Under the pieces are notes generated by a model, which saw only the letters and a list, made by a program, of their open reading frames with translations, searched no databases and was not told where the DNA came from. A DNA stretch of 7,863 bases from Methylophilaceae bacterium UBA5127 (GTDB lineage Bacteria > Pseudomonadota > Gammaproteobacteria > Burkholderiales > Methylophilaceae), in NCBI GenBank assembly GCA_002414145.1, contig DHYP01000058.1, positions 24,936 through 32,798 of the forward strand, written 5' to 3'. Positions 1-7,192 of the stretch are shown piece by piece (the stretch's first letter is position 1; the number at the start of each line of letters is the position of its first letter). The translations under genes were made by a program, and so were the position numbers.

Positions 1-814
1 GCATGCCCGTTTCCAAGCCATGACCTGCTGCTTCGACACCAATTAATCGCACATTAGGCACATCAATATAGGGATAAAAAATGCCCATTGCATTTGAACC
101 GCCACCTACACACGCCACAATCGCATCAGGCTGACGCCCAATCATTTCTTGCATTTGTTGCTTGGCTTCCATGCCAATAACTGATTGAAAGTCGCGCACC
201 ATCATTGGATAAGGATGTGGACCAGCCACAGTGCCAATAATATAAAACGTGTTAGAAATATTTGTCACCCAATCACGCATGGCTTCATTCAGCGCATCTT
301 TCAGTGTTTTTGAGCCACTTTCCACAGGTACGACCGTTGCTCCCAGCAACTTCATTCTGAATACGTTGGGCGCTTGACGCTTTACATCCTCCGAACCCAT
401 GTACACCACGCACTCCAAGCCCAAGCGAGCAGCAATAGTCGCTGTTGCCACACCATGCTGACCAGCGCCCGTCTCTGCAATCACACGCGGTTTACCCATA
501 CGTTTGGCAAGCAATGCTTGACCTATCGTATTATTGATTTTATGTGCACCTGTGTGATTAAGATCTTCACGCTTCAGATAAATTTGCGCACCACCAATTT
601 TCTCAGAGAGCCTTTTTGCGTGATAAATCGGGCTAGGACGACCTACAAAATGTTTTAAATCATAAGCAAATTCAGCTAAAAACTCAGGGTCATGTCGATA
701 TTTTTCATACATTAAACGCAACTCTTCTAGCGCTTCTACGAGTGTTTCAGCTACAAATATGCCACCGAACTGACCAAAATGTCCGCGTTCATCAGGCATG
801 TCATACACTTGCAT
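1..814 (-). CDS. trpB: Tryptophan synthase beta chain (TrpB), N-terminal 271 codons, truncated by window edge
   Basis: TrpB condenses indole, channelled from the alpha subunit, with L-serine to make L-tryptophan, using pyridoxal phosphate, in the cytoplasmic alpha2beta2 complex. I translated this frame by hand. It opens [18 protein letters not shown], as in the family, and carries the cofactor motif [10 protein letters not shown] with the Schiff-base lysine at residue 92. It also has the ETGAGQHG segment with catalytic Glu114, GGGSNAMG (phosphate-binding loop) and [12 protein letters not shown] near the edge. The offset to the E. coli residues (K87, E109) is a constant 5, so no indel lies between them. 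The family is about 400 residues long, so roughly the last third lies outside the window. The ATG at 814-812 is two bases after the trpF stop and has an AGGAG ribosome binding site inside the trpF end. trpA would be expected next, beyond position 1. Identity is certain; completeness cannot be judged. Confidence 0.97.
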   Translation of the reverse strand, partial: MQVYDMPDERGHFGQFGGIFVAETLVEALEELRLMYEKYRHDPEFLAEFAYDLKHFVGRPSPIYHAKRLSEKIGGAQIYLKREDLNHTGAHKINNTIGQALLAKRMGKPRVIAETGAGQHGVATATIAARLGLECVVYMGSEDVKRQAPNVFRMKLLGATVVPVESGSKTLKDALNEAMRDWVTNISNTFYIIGTVAGPHPYPMMVRDFQSVIGMEAKQQMQEMIGRQPDAIVACVGGGSNAMGIFYPYIDVPNVRLIGVEAAGHGLETGM

Positions 815-816
815 GG

Positions 817-1440
817 TTAACTCCTAATTTGATTAACTTCTTGCATAAAAGCAGCCATTTTCTGTGCGTCTTTTATGCCTTTATCTTGCTCAACACCGCC
901 ACTGACATCAACTGCGTAAGGTCTGACTTTTTCAATCGCCAATCTGACATTCTCTGCAGTCAGCCCCCCTGCAAGAATCACTGGCTTTTCTAGACCTGCT
1001 GGAATTAGATCCCAATTAAACACTTGCCCAGTGCCACCCATGGCAGTATCTGAATAAGTATCGAGTAATAGTGCTTTGGCATTTTGATAAAGTTGCGCGT
1101 ATTGTAACAAATTTGTGTCATCTTTAACGCGAATTGCCTTGTAATAAGGCATATTAATTTGGTCGCAAAACTGTGGTGATTCATCACCATGAAATTGAAT
1201 GATGTCTAAATGTACAGCAGACAATACACGCTCTATCTCGACTTTACTTGCGTTTACAAACAAGCCCACCTTGCTCACGTAAGGGGGTAACGCTTGCGCT
1301 ATATCAGCTGCAACAGGCAGACTGACATTTCTAGGACTGGCTGAATAAAATACCAAACCAATCGCATCAGCACCCGACTGGACTGCTTTCAATGCATCTT
1401 GCACTCGGGTAATACCACAAATTTTAACTCGAACTCGCAA
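817..1440 (-). CDS. trpF: Phosphoribosylanthranilate isomerase (TrpF), TTG start
   Basis: TrpF performs the Amadori rearrangement of N-(5'-phosphoribosyl)anthranilate to CdRP in tryptophan synthesis. It is a cytoplasmic single-domain (beta/alpha)8 barrel. The 207 residues match the family length. Visible motifs are VKICGIT with the catalytic base Cys8, [10 protein letters not shown] (28-37), IQFHGDE (81-87), LLLDTY with the general acid Asp127, and the phosphate-binding loops [10 protein letters not shown] (156-165) and DVSGGVE (178-184). The start is TTG (1440-1438). An in-frame TAG lies at 1452-1450 and no ATG or GTG occurs near the conserved N-terminus, so TTG is forced; AGGGA at 1451-1447 is a good ribosome binding site six bases before it. 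The gene is 92 bases after truA, and its end overlaps the ribosome binding site of trpB, which suggests coupled expression of the two tryptophan genes. Confidence 0.96.
   Translation of the reverse strand: MRVRVKICGITRVQDALKAVQSGADAIGLVFYSASPRNVSLPVAADIAQALPPYVSKVGLFVNASKVEIERVLSAVHLDIIQFHGDESPQFCDQINMPYYKAIRVKDDTNLLQYAQLYQNAKALLLDTYSDTAMGGTGQVFNWDLIPAGLEKPVILAGGLTAENVRLAIEKVRPYAVDVSGGVEQDKGIKDAQKMAAFMQEVNQIRS
821..825 (-). promoter_or_regulatory. trpB ribosome binding site inside the end of trpF
   Basis: On the minus strand AGGAG lies six bases before the trpB ATG, within the last two sense codons of trpF (Arg-Ser). Ribosomes finishing trpF therefore cover the trpB initiation region, the usual arrangement for translational coupling. 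The sequence is seen directly; the coupling is inferred. Confidence 0.8.
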
Positions 1441-1446
1441 TGTTAT

Positions 1447-1451
1447 TCCCT
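1447..1451 (-). promoter_or_regulatory. trpF ribosome binding site that decides a TTG start
   Basis: AGGGA on the minus strand sits six bases upstream of the TTG at 1440-1438. It overlaps an in-frame TAG at 1452-1450, so no upstream extension of trpF is possible. This supports TTG as the real initiation codon. Confidence 0.75.
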
Positions 1452-1470
1452 ACCAAACTCAATATGTTAG

Positions 1471-1497
1471 ATTATCGCAAACTAGTACTAATGTCAT
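1471..1497 (-). promoter_or_regulatory. Weak candidate promoter for trpF-trpB
   Basis: In the 92-base gap between truA and trpF the minus strand has ATGACA (1497-1492) and GATAAT (1476-1471), each five of six to the sigma-70 consensus. The spacer is only 15 bases, shorter than the ideal 17. A start point near 1464 would leave a leader of about 25 bases. No strong terminator follows truA, so readthrough from upstream is equally possible. A candidate only. Confidence 0.25.
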
Positions 1498-1532
1498 ATA
1501 CTGTCTACATTACTCATACTGTTAATCTATCT

Positions 1533-2312
1533 TTAAATCAACGTTAATCGTTCATGCGTATTGGGCAATCCCCATTGGGAATCATATTGCACACCACTTA
1601 AATATAATCCATACGGTGAAAAAGTAGGAGGTGATTGCGTTCTATCCTTTTGTGCAAGCAACGCTTGCATATATGATGCGGGGTGCTTACCATTTCCAAT
1701 ATAAATTAATGCCCCAATCATGTTGCGCACCTGATGATGCAAGAATGCATTCGCCGAAAAATCAAAAATAAAACATGCGCCCTGCTGACGCACTTCTGCG
1801 TTAGAGATTGTTTTAATTGGTGACTTTGCCTGACACTCGCTAGCACGAAAAACACTAAAATCATGCTCACCACGCAAAAACTTGACCGCATCTTGCATCG
1901 CTTTTAAGTTTAACGGCAAGTGATACCAACCCACGCGTCCATCCTGTATTGCTGGCGCACAGGGCTGATTCACTAATACATACTGGTAGTGCCGTTGTAC
2001 CGCAGAAAATCTTGCATGAAAAGCATCATCTACCACTTGTGCCCATTTTACGCGTACCGTAGAAGGCAAATGTGCATTCACCCCTCTTATCCAAGCACTG
2101 TCTGGACGTTCCGCCGAAGTGTCAAAGTGTATAACCTGCATAAGGGCGTGTACTCCTGTATCTGTTCGCCCTGCCGCATGTACGCGCACAGGATGATTCG
2201 CGATTGATTGCAATGCTGTTTCAAGTGCGTCCTGTACCCCGCGCTTACTGGACTGACTTTGCCAGCCAAAAAAGCTTGATCCATTATACTCAACCCCTAG
2301 TGCAACTCTCAT
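1533..2312 (-). CDS. truA: tRNA pseudouridine(38-40) synthase TruA
   Basis: TruA isomerises uridines 38, 39 and 40 in the anticodon stem-loop of many tRNAs to pseudouridine. It is a cytoplasmic homodimer that needs no cofactor. The 259 residues are close to the usual length. The N-terminal VALGVEYNGSSFFGWQ (3-18) and VQDALETAL (26-34) are typical. The catalytic motif AGRTDTGVHA (47-56) holds nucleophile Asp51. RHYQYVL (107-113) carries the conserved active-site Tyr109, and HHQVRNMIG (192-200) is the second domain signature. The C-terminal FSPYGLYL (231-238) replaces the more common AP-x-GLYL form, a mild variation. The ATG is one base after the TAG of the upstream membrane-protein gene and has no clear Shine-Dalgarno sequence (only a distant GGAT), so translation probably depends on coupling to that gene. 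Confidence 0.97.
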   Translation of the reverse strand: MRVALGVEYNGSSFFGWQSQSSKRGVQDALETALQSIANHPVRVHAAGRTDTGVHALMQVIHFDTSAERPDSAWIRGVNAHLPSTVRVKWAQVVDDAFHARFSAVQRHYQYVLVNQPCAPAIQDGRVGWYHLPLNLKAMQDAVKFLRGEHDFSVFRASECQAKSPIKTISNAEVRQQGACFIFDFSANAFLHHQVRNMIGALIYIGNGKHPASYMQALLAQKDRTQSPPTFSPYGLYLSGVQYDSQWGLPNTHERLTLI

Positions 2313-2313
2313 G

Positions 2314-2937
2314 CTACGACTGCATCCACACTATGATAATGGCTAGAAGGACTAGCAACAATATCAGCTTGTCCCATACAGAAAAAGTAGCTAAATTCAT
2401 GCTGATTTCACTAAGCTGTCTTGACGAATCCAATTGCTCTAACTCTTCAAACATATGCATTAAGCTACGCTTGCCTTCTCGCTGTGTATCTCTTGTCTCG
2501 AAATAATGCAGCGTTAACCATATGCGCACTGCGAACTTCTTAGCATCAAGTTTTAATATATCAAATAGTCGCATGAATTGATACAAACCGCCTATAAGCG
2601 CTAGTTGGGTTGTCGTAGATAGTAAAATAGATAGTCCAGACAATATCGTTATAATTTTTAGTGCTTGCTTTACACCTGCTTCGATACCTTCGTAACTTGG
2701 CATCATCCATGCCCACCAAAAATCTAGATACTGACCTGGCGTTGCAAAGGCATAAGTAATTATCAGGATAAACAATAACCAGCGTACACGGTATAGCGAA
2801 ATAAAAAATTTTTGCTTGTCAATCACCCAAGCCGACAAGGCCAGTCCTGCACTTATTGTTATTAGCATCACTAAGGATAGCCAGCCTATAACTAAGACCA
2901 ATGCTAGCAATAATGCAAACTTAACTAAAACATGCAT
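2314..2937 (-). CDS. Polytopic inner-membrane protein, CbiQ/EcfT-like (ECF transporter T-component family), solitary
   Basis: This 207-residue protein is strongly hydrophobic. Probable membrane segments lie at about 5-38 (long enough for two passes), 52-66, 92-108 and 188-204. A charged, probably cytoplasmic stretch spans 122-180 (LFDILKLDAKKFAVRIWLTL and what follows). The overall pattern recalls the CbiQ/EcfT family: basic residues between early helices, an internal GVKQALKIITILSGLSILL helix, then STTTQLALIGGLYQFM leading into amphipathic helices. EcfT proteins normally join a substrate-binding S protein to ATPase subunits through arginine-containing coupling helices; here the Ala-Arg-Gly type motif is not clear, and no ATPase or S gene is nearby. 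Function is therefore unknown. The ATG at 2937 has AAGGA eight bases upstream, directly after the fimV terminator. The gene ends one base before truA, suggesting a shared transcript. A plain conserved membrane protein of unknown function is the alternative. Confidence 0.6.
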   Translation of the reverse strand: MHVLVKFALLLALVLVIGWLSLVMLITISAGLALSAWVIDKQKFFISLYRVRWLLFILIITYAFATPGQYLDFWWAWMMPSYEGIEAGVKQALKIITILSGLSILLSTTTQLALIGGLYQFMRLFDILKLDAKKFAVRIWLTLHYFETRDTQREGKRSLMHMFEELEQLDSSRQLSEISMNLATFSVWDKLILLLVLLAIIIVWMQS

Positions 2938-2945
2938 CTAGCCTA

Positions 2946-2950
2946 TCCTT
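2946..2950 (-). promoter_or_regulatory. Ribosome binding site of the EcfT-like gene, abutting the fimV terminator
   Basis: AAGGA on the minus strand lies eight bases before the ATG at 2937-2935. It begins immediately after the T-tract of the fimV terminator, leaving no room for a promoter between terminator and gene. Transcription must come from readthrough or from a start inside fimV. Confidence 0.65.
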
Positions 2951-2983
2951 AAAACAAAAAAGCCGGACACATGGCCGGCTTTT
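2951..2983 (-). terminator. Rho-independent terminator after fimV
   Basis: Reading the minus strand from 2983, AAAAGCCGG (2983-2975) pairs with CCGGCTTTT (2966-2958) around an 8-base loop. A T-rich run, TTTTTTGTTTT (2961-2951), follows the GC core of the stem. The hairpin starts 15 bases past the fimV stop codon. Stem, loop and T-tract are all of classical form, and no plus-strand gene needs a terminator here. Confidence 0.9.
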
Positions 2984-2998
2984 AAGGCATCAACGGGT

Positions 2999-5908
2999 CT
3001 ACCCAATTTTCGCAAGCAACTCAGCCGCGCGCTTACGTTGATTTTCACCGCCTTCATTCATAACCTCTTCCAGCAACTCTTTTGCGCCAATTTTGTCTTC
3101 CATATCAAGATATGCCATGACCAAATCTAATTTTGTTTCCACTTCTTCTGGTTCGTGAGCTTCAGAAACATCGGCAAATGTTGCATCCCCTACAGTATCG
3201 TTTAAATCTAAACTAATCTCTGATAAATCCATGCTAGCAGCTTGCGCAAAACTTACGTCCCCTACGCGCTCATTCTGAAGATTTACCTCAGGCTCAACTA
3301 TCTCTTCAGTCTGTGTTACATCCAACTCAAAAGGCTCAAGACTTTCAGCTGGCGCATCTAAAGTGATACCAAAATCATCTGCTGGCGCCTCTACTATATT
3401 TTCTGTTAAATTAGAAAAATCAATACTCTCAACTGACTGGGTTTCAACTGACTCAGCAGGTTTTTCTTGCACCTCAGTAATCGGGAAGTCAATAGTAGGA
3501 ACATCCAGCGAACGTGTCACTGCGCGCTCTAAACTCGTACTTTCAGCATCTTCCACTTCAGGTTGTAAAGAAAAGTGGTTTCTAACTGTGTCCTGATTGA
3601 AGCCTTTAGCGTCAGACTCTAGTTCGAAGCCTAATGTAGCGGCTGTCTCTAGCGAATCAGTCTTAACTTCTGGTGATTTTTCAATATCAAAGTCTAAACC
3701 ACCAACGTTTAAATCATATTGCGCTTCATCTTTGACATCGGATGCAATTGCTTCAGGCTCATCTGCACTGGTAAAAGCAAAATCACCCACCTCGCCATCA
3801 CCATCTAGTACCTCTGGAATAGCTGTAGCTTCCCTAGGTTCAACAGCATCACCAAAACTTGCAAAAAATTCTTCTTTTGATATAGGAGAGTTTGACTCTT
3901 GTGCCGTTTCAGGTTCGGCAATCGCTGTGGCATTTTGGTATAGCGGATTTTGAGGATCTAATTTCAGACCTAATTGCGCAACCTTACTCCAAGTTGGATC
4001 ATTAGCACCCAATGAAGTATATAACTCACCTGAAATTGCTTCAAAAGCTGAAGTGTTATTTGCGGCCTGATATATTTCTAAAAGTTTTAAATGCAGTTCG
4101 TAACGTTTAGGTTCTTTAACAATAGCATCTTTTAATATTTCTTCTGCCTGCGCATCACGCCCATACGCCATATATACTTCGGCTTCAGCAATCGGATCCA
4201 CATCGTGAGAGTCAATCATGCCACCAGCAGTACTTTGTGAAAAATCTGTAAGAAAGGAGGTATCTCCCGTATCGACAGTTCCTCCAGCGGTGTTTCCAAA
4301 CACGGTGTTTGCTTTTAGACCACCTGAGGTCATAATTCCGTCTTCAAAACTAGCCAGATTTTTCTTGCGCTTGTTTCTCAAATATATCAAGCCTGTCGTA
4401 AGCAACAACAAACCTCCACCAGCAAGGCCCAAGGTGTTTAAGTCAAGATTCTCTAAAATTGTGGATACCATAGAAGGCTCTTCTACGGGTGCACTTGGCG
4501 TAGGCGTTACTATTTTTGGTTTTTTAGTTTGCTCTACAGGTGCCACATCGGGTGCTACTGGCGCAGGCATCGCTGCTGCTTGTTTCGCCTCTGGTGCAAC
4601 AGGCGGAACTTCCTGCTTAACTTCAGGCTCAGTTTTTTGCGGTTCTACACCAGTTTTAGCACTTGATTCGCTTTGCAGTTTAGTCATTGCATCATTTTTT
4701 AGCGCAATGAGTTTTTGCATGTTTTCAACTTGCTTTTCTAATGCAATTTTCTTACTTTCGGCTTCTTTTAATGCATTATCTTTAGCTGTGATTTCCTCTT
4801 GTAGCGCCGCTACTTTATCTTTTAGAACTTTGTCATCTGCAGTTTTTGCAGGCGTTTCAACCGCAGAAAGTTTTACAACATCTTTTGACGCCTTGGCTAC
4901 AGCTGCAGTCTTATCCTCTGTCACGACCTTGCCACTAGCAGATTGCGTCGCTACCGCAGCTTCGCTACCAGCACTTTCTTCTACGATTCCCGCCAATTTA
5001 TTTTTATAGGCATTCCAGTTAGCTGCGTGAACGCGCACTTCTTTGCGTGCAACTGACTTTGATATTCCTTGTAGCGAATCCTGGCTTGGCACACGTACAA
5101 TTTGTCCAACTTTCAGGCGGTTCATATTATCGCCATCAAATGCTTGTGGGTTTTCCTGATACAAGCCAACGAGCATTTGCTCCAAACTCACGCCTTCAGG
5201 CTTTAACTCATGCGCGAGCTTGGATAAAGTATCGCCGCGCTCTGTCGTATGTTCTGGCCCACTGTTGCTTTCGGTGGCAAATTCTGTTGTCGGTGGCTGA
5301 TCAGATTTTGATGGATGACTTTTAGACTTTTTTTGAGGTTTTACCTCTGACGATTTAATTTCACTAGTGGCTGAAGAAACAGGATGCGTTGTTACTTCAG
5401 AATTAACAGACTCTTTTGCACTAGTAGTCTCTTTATTTTTTTCTGTCGCCACTTTGGGAGATTGTACTGCGTTAGGCTGACCATTGGTATTTGCTTCGCC
5501 TGTATAGCCTGGAGGATCAAGTAATACTGTATATTCTCTTAACAGCCTACCTGACGACCAATCTACTTGTATTAGCATATCCAGAAATGCATCTGTAATA
5601 GGCTGTACACTGCGTAACTTCAGCACAGGCATGCCTCTGGCATTTTTAGCAACTTCAATTTTAATATCGTTATGTGAAGCTGGCTTTTCTAACCCCTGAT
5701 CTTGATAAGCTTGGATCGGCGCAATGGTGGCGTTAATACTGGAAAGTTCTTCTGCAGTTACCGACAATAATTCAATATCTGCTTTTAAGGGCTCACCCAG
5801 ACCAGAGATTACATTCAATTTGCCTAAGCCTGCAGCATAGATTGAAAAGGGGAATAATATTAAACAAATCGCAATTGCTATATATTTTAATTTTGAGCTA
5901 TGCACCAT
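2999..5908 (-). CDS. fimV: FimV family protein: LysM, coiled-coil, single transmembrane and C-terminal TPR-like motif
   Basis: FimV family proteins are inner-membrane hubs with a periplasmic peptidoglycan-binding part and an acidic cytoplasmic part. In Pseudomonas they act in type IV pilus assembly, twitching and polar organisation; that role here is by homology. Counting from GTG at 5911 (970 residues), the layout is: signal peptide 1-26; conserved domain AGLGKLNVISGLGEPLKADI onward (27-135); Ser/Thr/Lys-rich linker (140-220); LysM 222-276 (ERGDTLSKLA to GQIVRVPS); predicted coiled coil 358-415; Pro/Ala-rich stretch 425-478; membrane segment 493-511 followed by RNKRKK; the family block DVDPIAEAEVYMAYGRDAQAEEIL (570-593) with TPR-like helices to about 660; a long acidic region 670-925; and the FimV C-terminal motif (925-970). 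A VGDxxF motif recurs at 708, 883 and 907. I prefer the ATG at 5908 over the GTG at 5911, giving 969 residues; GTG at 5905 also fits the AAGG site. It has its own promoter candidate and terminator, so it is probably monocistronic. Confidence 0.95.
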   Translation of the reverse strand: MVHSSKLKYIAIAICLILFPFSIYAAGLGKLNVISGLGEPLKADIELLSVTAEELSSINATIAPIQAYQDQGLEKPASHNDIKIEVAKNARGMPVLKLRSVQPITDAFLDMLIQVDWSSGRLLREYTVLLDPPGYTGEANTNGQPNAVQSPKVATEKNKETTSAKESVNSEVTTHPVSSATSEIKSSEVKPQKKSKSHPSKSDQPPTTEFATESNSGPEHTTERGDTLSKLAHELKPEGVSLEQMLVGLYQENPQAFDGDNMNRLKVGQIVRVPSQDSLQGISKSVARKEVRVHAANWNAYKNKLAGIVEESAGSEAAVATQSASGKVVTEDKTAAVAKASKDVVKLSAVETPAKTADDKVLKDKVAALQEEITAKDNALKEAESKKIALEKQVENMQKLIALKNDAMTKLQSESSAKTGVEPQKTEPEVKQEVPPVAPEAKQAAAMPAPVAPDVAPVEQTKKPKIVTPTPSAPVEEPSMVSTILENLDLNTLGLAGGGLLLLTTGLIYLRNKRKKNLASFEDGIMTSGGLKANTVFGNTAGGTVDTGDTSFLTDFSQSTAGGMIDSHDVDPIAEAEVYMAYGRDAQAEEILKDAIVKEPKRYELHLKLLEIYQAANNTSAFEAISGELYTSLGANDPTWSKVAQLGLKLDPQNPLYQNATAIAEPETAQESNSPISKEEFFASFGDAVEPREATAIPEVLDGDGEVGDFAFTSADEPEAIASDVKDEAQYDLNVGGLDFDIEKSPEVKTDSLETAATLGFELESDAKGFNQDTVRNHFSLQPEVEDAESTSLERAVTRSLDVPTIDFPITEVQEKPAESVETQSVESIDFSNLTENIVEAPADDFGITLDAPAESLEPFELDVTQTEEIVEPEVNLQNERVGDVSFAQAASMDLSEISLDLNDTVGDATFADVSEAHEPEEVETKLDLVMAYLDMEDKIGAKELLEEVMNEGGENQRKRAAELLAKIG

Positions 5909-5982
5909 CACACCTTTTTTAACTTAATTTTGCAATAACAAAAATAACATCAATCAGTTAGAGTTGCAAGCTCATAACGCAC

Positions 5983-6011
5983 ATTATATTCATTGCCTAT
6001 GTATTTGTTTA
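5983..6011 (-). promoter_or_regulatory. Candidate sigma-70 promoter of fimV
   Basis: In the 147-base gap between asd and fimV the minus strand has a perfect -10 box TATAAT (5988-5983), a 17-base spacer and TAAACA (6011-6006), four of six to the -35 consensus. Transcription would start near 5976 and give a leader of roughly 65 bases. A weaker second pair, TTGCAA (5969-5964) and TATTTT (5946-5941), also has 17-base spacing and could be a secondary promoter. No intrinsic terminator is visible after asd, so some readthrough from leuB-asd is possible. Confidence 0.55.
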
Positions 6012-6058
6012 ATGAAATCTGTCGCATTTTAACAACTAGACCTGACTCACATATTCAA

Positions 6059-7171
6059 TTATTGCTGCACTAAAATGCGCAACATGCGTCGTAATGGTTC
6101 CGCAGCTCCCCACAGCAACTGATCACCCACCGTAAAGGCAGAAAGATATTCTCCACCCATCGCCAGCTTACGCAAACGTCCCACTGGGGTAGTCAAAGTA
6201 CCCGTAATCGCGGCTGGTGAGAGTTCACGCATACTGACCTCTCGTTCATTTGGAATAACTTTTGCCCATGGATTCGCTTCTGCCAACATTTGGTTAATTT
6301 CATTTAAAGGCGCATCTTTTTTAAGTTTTATAGTTAGCGCCTGACTGTGACAACGCATTGCACCAATACGCACGCACAAACCATCAATTGCGATAGGGTT
6401 GAATTCACGACCCAGAATCTTATTCGTTTCAACGCCACCTTTCCACTCTTCTTTACTTTGCCCATTACCCAAGTCTTTATCAATCCAAGGGATTAAGCTT
6501 CCTGCTAGCGGCACACCAAAATGTGGTGCTGGAAAGGTCTCTGCACGAATAGTATCTGCGACAGTTTTATCAATATCTAAGATCGCAGACGCTGGGTCAG
6601 CCAATAAAGCACTTACGGACTGATTAATCACCCCCATTTGCTTGATGAGTTCCCGCATATTTTGGGCTCCCGCACCAGAAGCAGCCTGATATGTCATGGA
6701 CGTAGCCCACTCTACCAAGTCAGCCTTGAACAAGCCGTTGAGTGCCATCAGCATAAGCGAGACTGTACAGTTTCCACCTATCCAATTTGTTCCACCTTTA
6801 GCTAAAGCATCTTGAATCACGTGCATATTGACTGGGTCTAGAATAATGACCGCGTCATTTTCCATACGTAATGTCGAAGCGGCATCAATCCAATGCCCGC
6901 TCCATCCTGCATTACGTAATTGCGGAAAAATGTCTGTGGTGTAGTCACCACCTTGGCATGACACAATCACGTCCATCGCTTTTAATGCTACGATATCCTT
7001 AGCATCTTTAAGCGCTGGCGAATCTTTACCAACATTGGGTGCGGTGCCACCTACTTGTGATGTGGTGAAAAACTGCGGCTCAATATCCGCAAAATCATTT
7101 TCCTGCATCATGCGTTGCATGAGCACAGAGCCCACCATACCGCGCCAACCAACAAATCCTACACGTAACAT
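6059..7171 (-). CDS. asd: Aspartate-semialdehyde dehydrogenase (Asd), Gram-negative type
   Basis: Asd reduces L-4-aspartyl phosphate with NADPH to aspartate semialdehyde, the branch point for lysine/diaminopimelate, threonine, methionine and isoleucine; it is a cytoplasmic dimer. The 370 residues match the E. coli-type enzyme almost position for position. The NADP-binding [18 protein letters not shown] occupies 4-21. The nucleophile Cys135 is in [10 protein letters not shown], Gln162 is in TYQAASGAG (160-168), Arg268 is in LCVRIGAMR (265-273), and the proton-transfer His275 is in RCHSQA (273-278). The E. coli residues are C135, Q162, R267 and H274, so all catalytic positions are intact. The gene starts 21 bases after the leuB stop, with AGGGA nine bases before the ATG, and probably shares the leuB transcript. 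This leuB-asd pairing is, to my knowledge, widespread in beta- and some gammaproteobacteria. Confidence 0.98.
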   Translation of the reverse strand: MLRVGFVGWRGMVGSVLMQRMMQENDFADIEPQFFTTSQVGGTAPNVGKDSPALKDAKDIVALKAMDVIVSCQGGDYTTDIFPQLRNAGWSGHWIDAASTLRMENDAVIILDPVNMHVIQDALAKGGTNWIGGNCTVSLMLMALNGLFKADLVEWATSMTYQAASGAGAQNMRELIKQMGVINQSVSALLADPASAILDIDKTVADTIRAETFPAPHFGVPLAGSLIPWIDKDLGNGQSKEEWKGGVETNKILGREFNPIAIDGLCVRIGAMRCHSQALTIKLKKDAPLNEINQMLAEANPWAKVIPNEREVSMRELSPAAITGTLTTPVGRLRKLAMGGEYLSAFTVGDQLLWGAAEPLRRMLRILVQQ

Positions 7172-7192
7172 GATTTCTATTCCCTAAATTTC

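Noticed and set aside
540..568. Duplicated TAGG-x-(V/I)-D motif in FimV (residues 541-547 and 561-567, about 4210-4290) as a DNA repeat
   Set aside because: The two copies differ at many codon positions and belong to the conserved cytoplasmic block of the family. It is a protein-level pattern, not a recent DNA repeat. The coordinates of this entry are residue numbers.
374..993. Two plus-strand open frames (374-658 and 742-993)
   Set aside because: Both run antisense to trpB and trpF, whose catalytic motifs are intact on the minus strand. Their translations are rich in Cys, His and Thr and resemble no family.
1476..1492. Sequence resembling half of the E. coli TrpR operator (GTACTAGTT on the minus strand) just upstream of trpF
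   Set aside because: Only one half of the dyad matches; the other half is unrelated. TrpR is not generally expected in betaproteobacteria, and ACTAGT is a common short palindrome in AT-rich DNA.
1499..1519. Seven-codon ORF (MSNVDSI) in the truA-trpF gap as a trp leader peptide
   Set aside because: It has no tryptophan codon, no ribosome binding site and no following terminator/antiterminator pair.
4251..4262. Near-perfect Shine-Dalgarno sequence AAAGGAGGT on the plus strand
   Set aside because: It lies antisense within fimV, where the coding strand encodes Asp-Thr-Ser-Phe-Leu of a conserved family block. The plus-strand frames there lack any recognisable protein.
4218..5009. Long plus-strand open frame of 263 codons
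   Set aside because: It is antisense to the coiled-coil and Pro/Ala-rich part of fimV. Its Ser/Ala/Thr/Phe-rich translation mirrors Lys/Glu/Ala-rich coding on the other strand, and it has no domain features.
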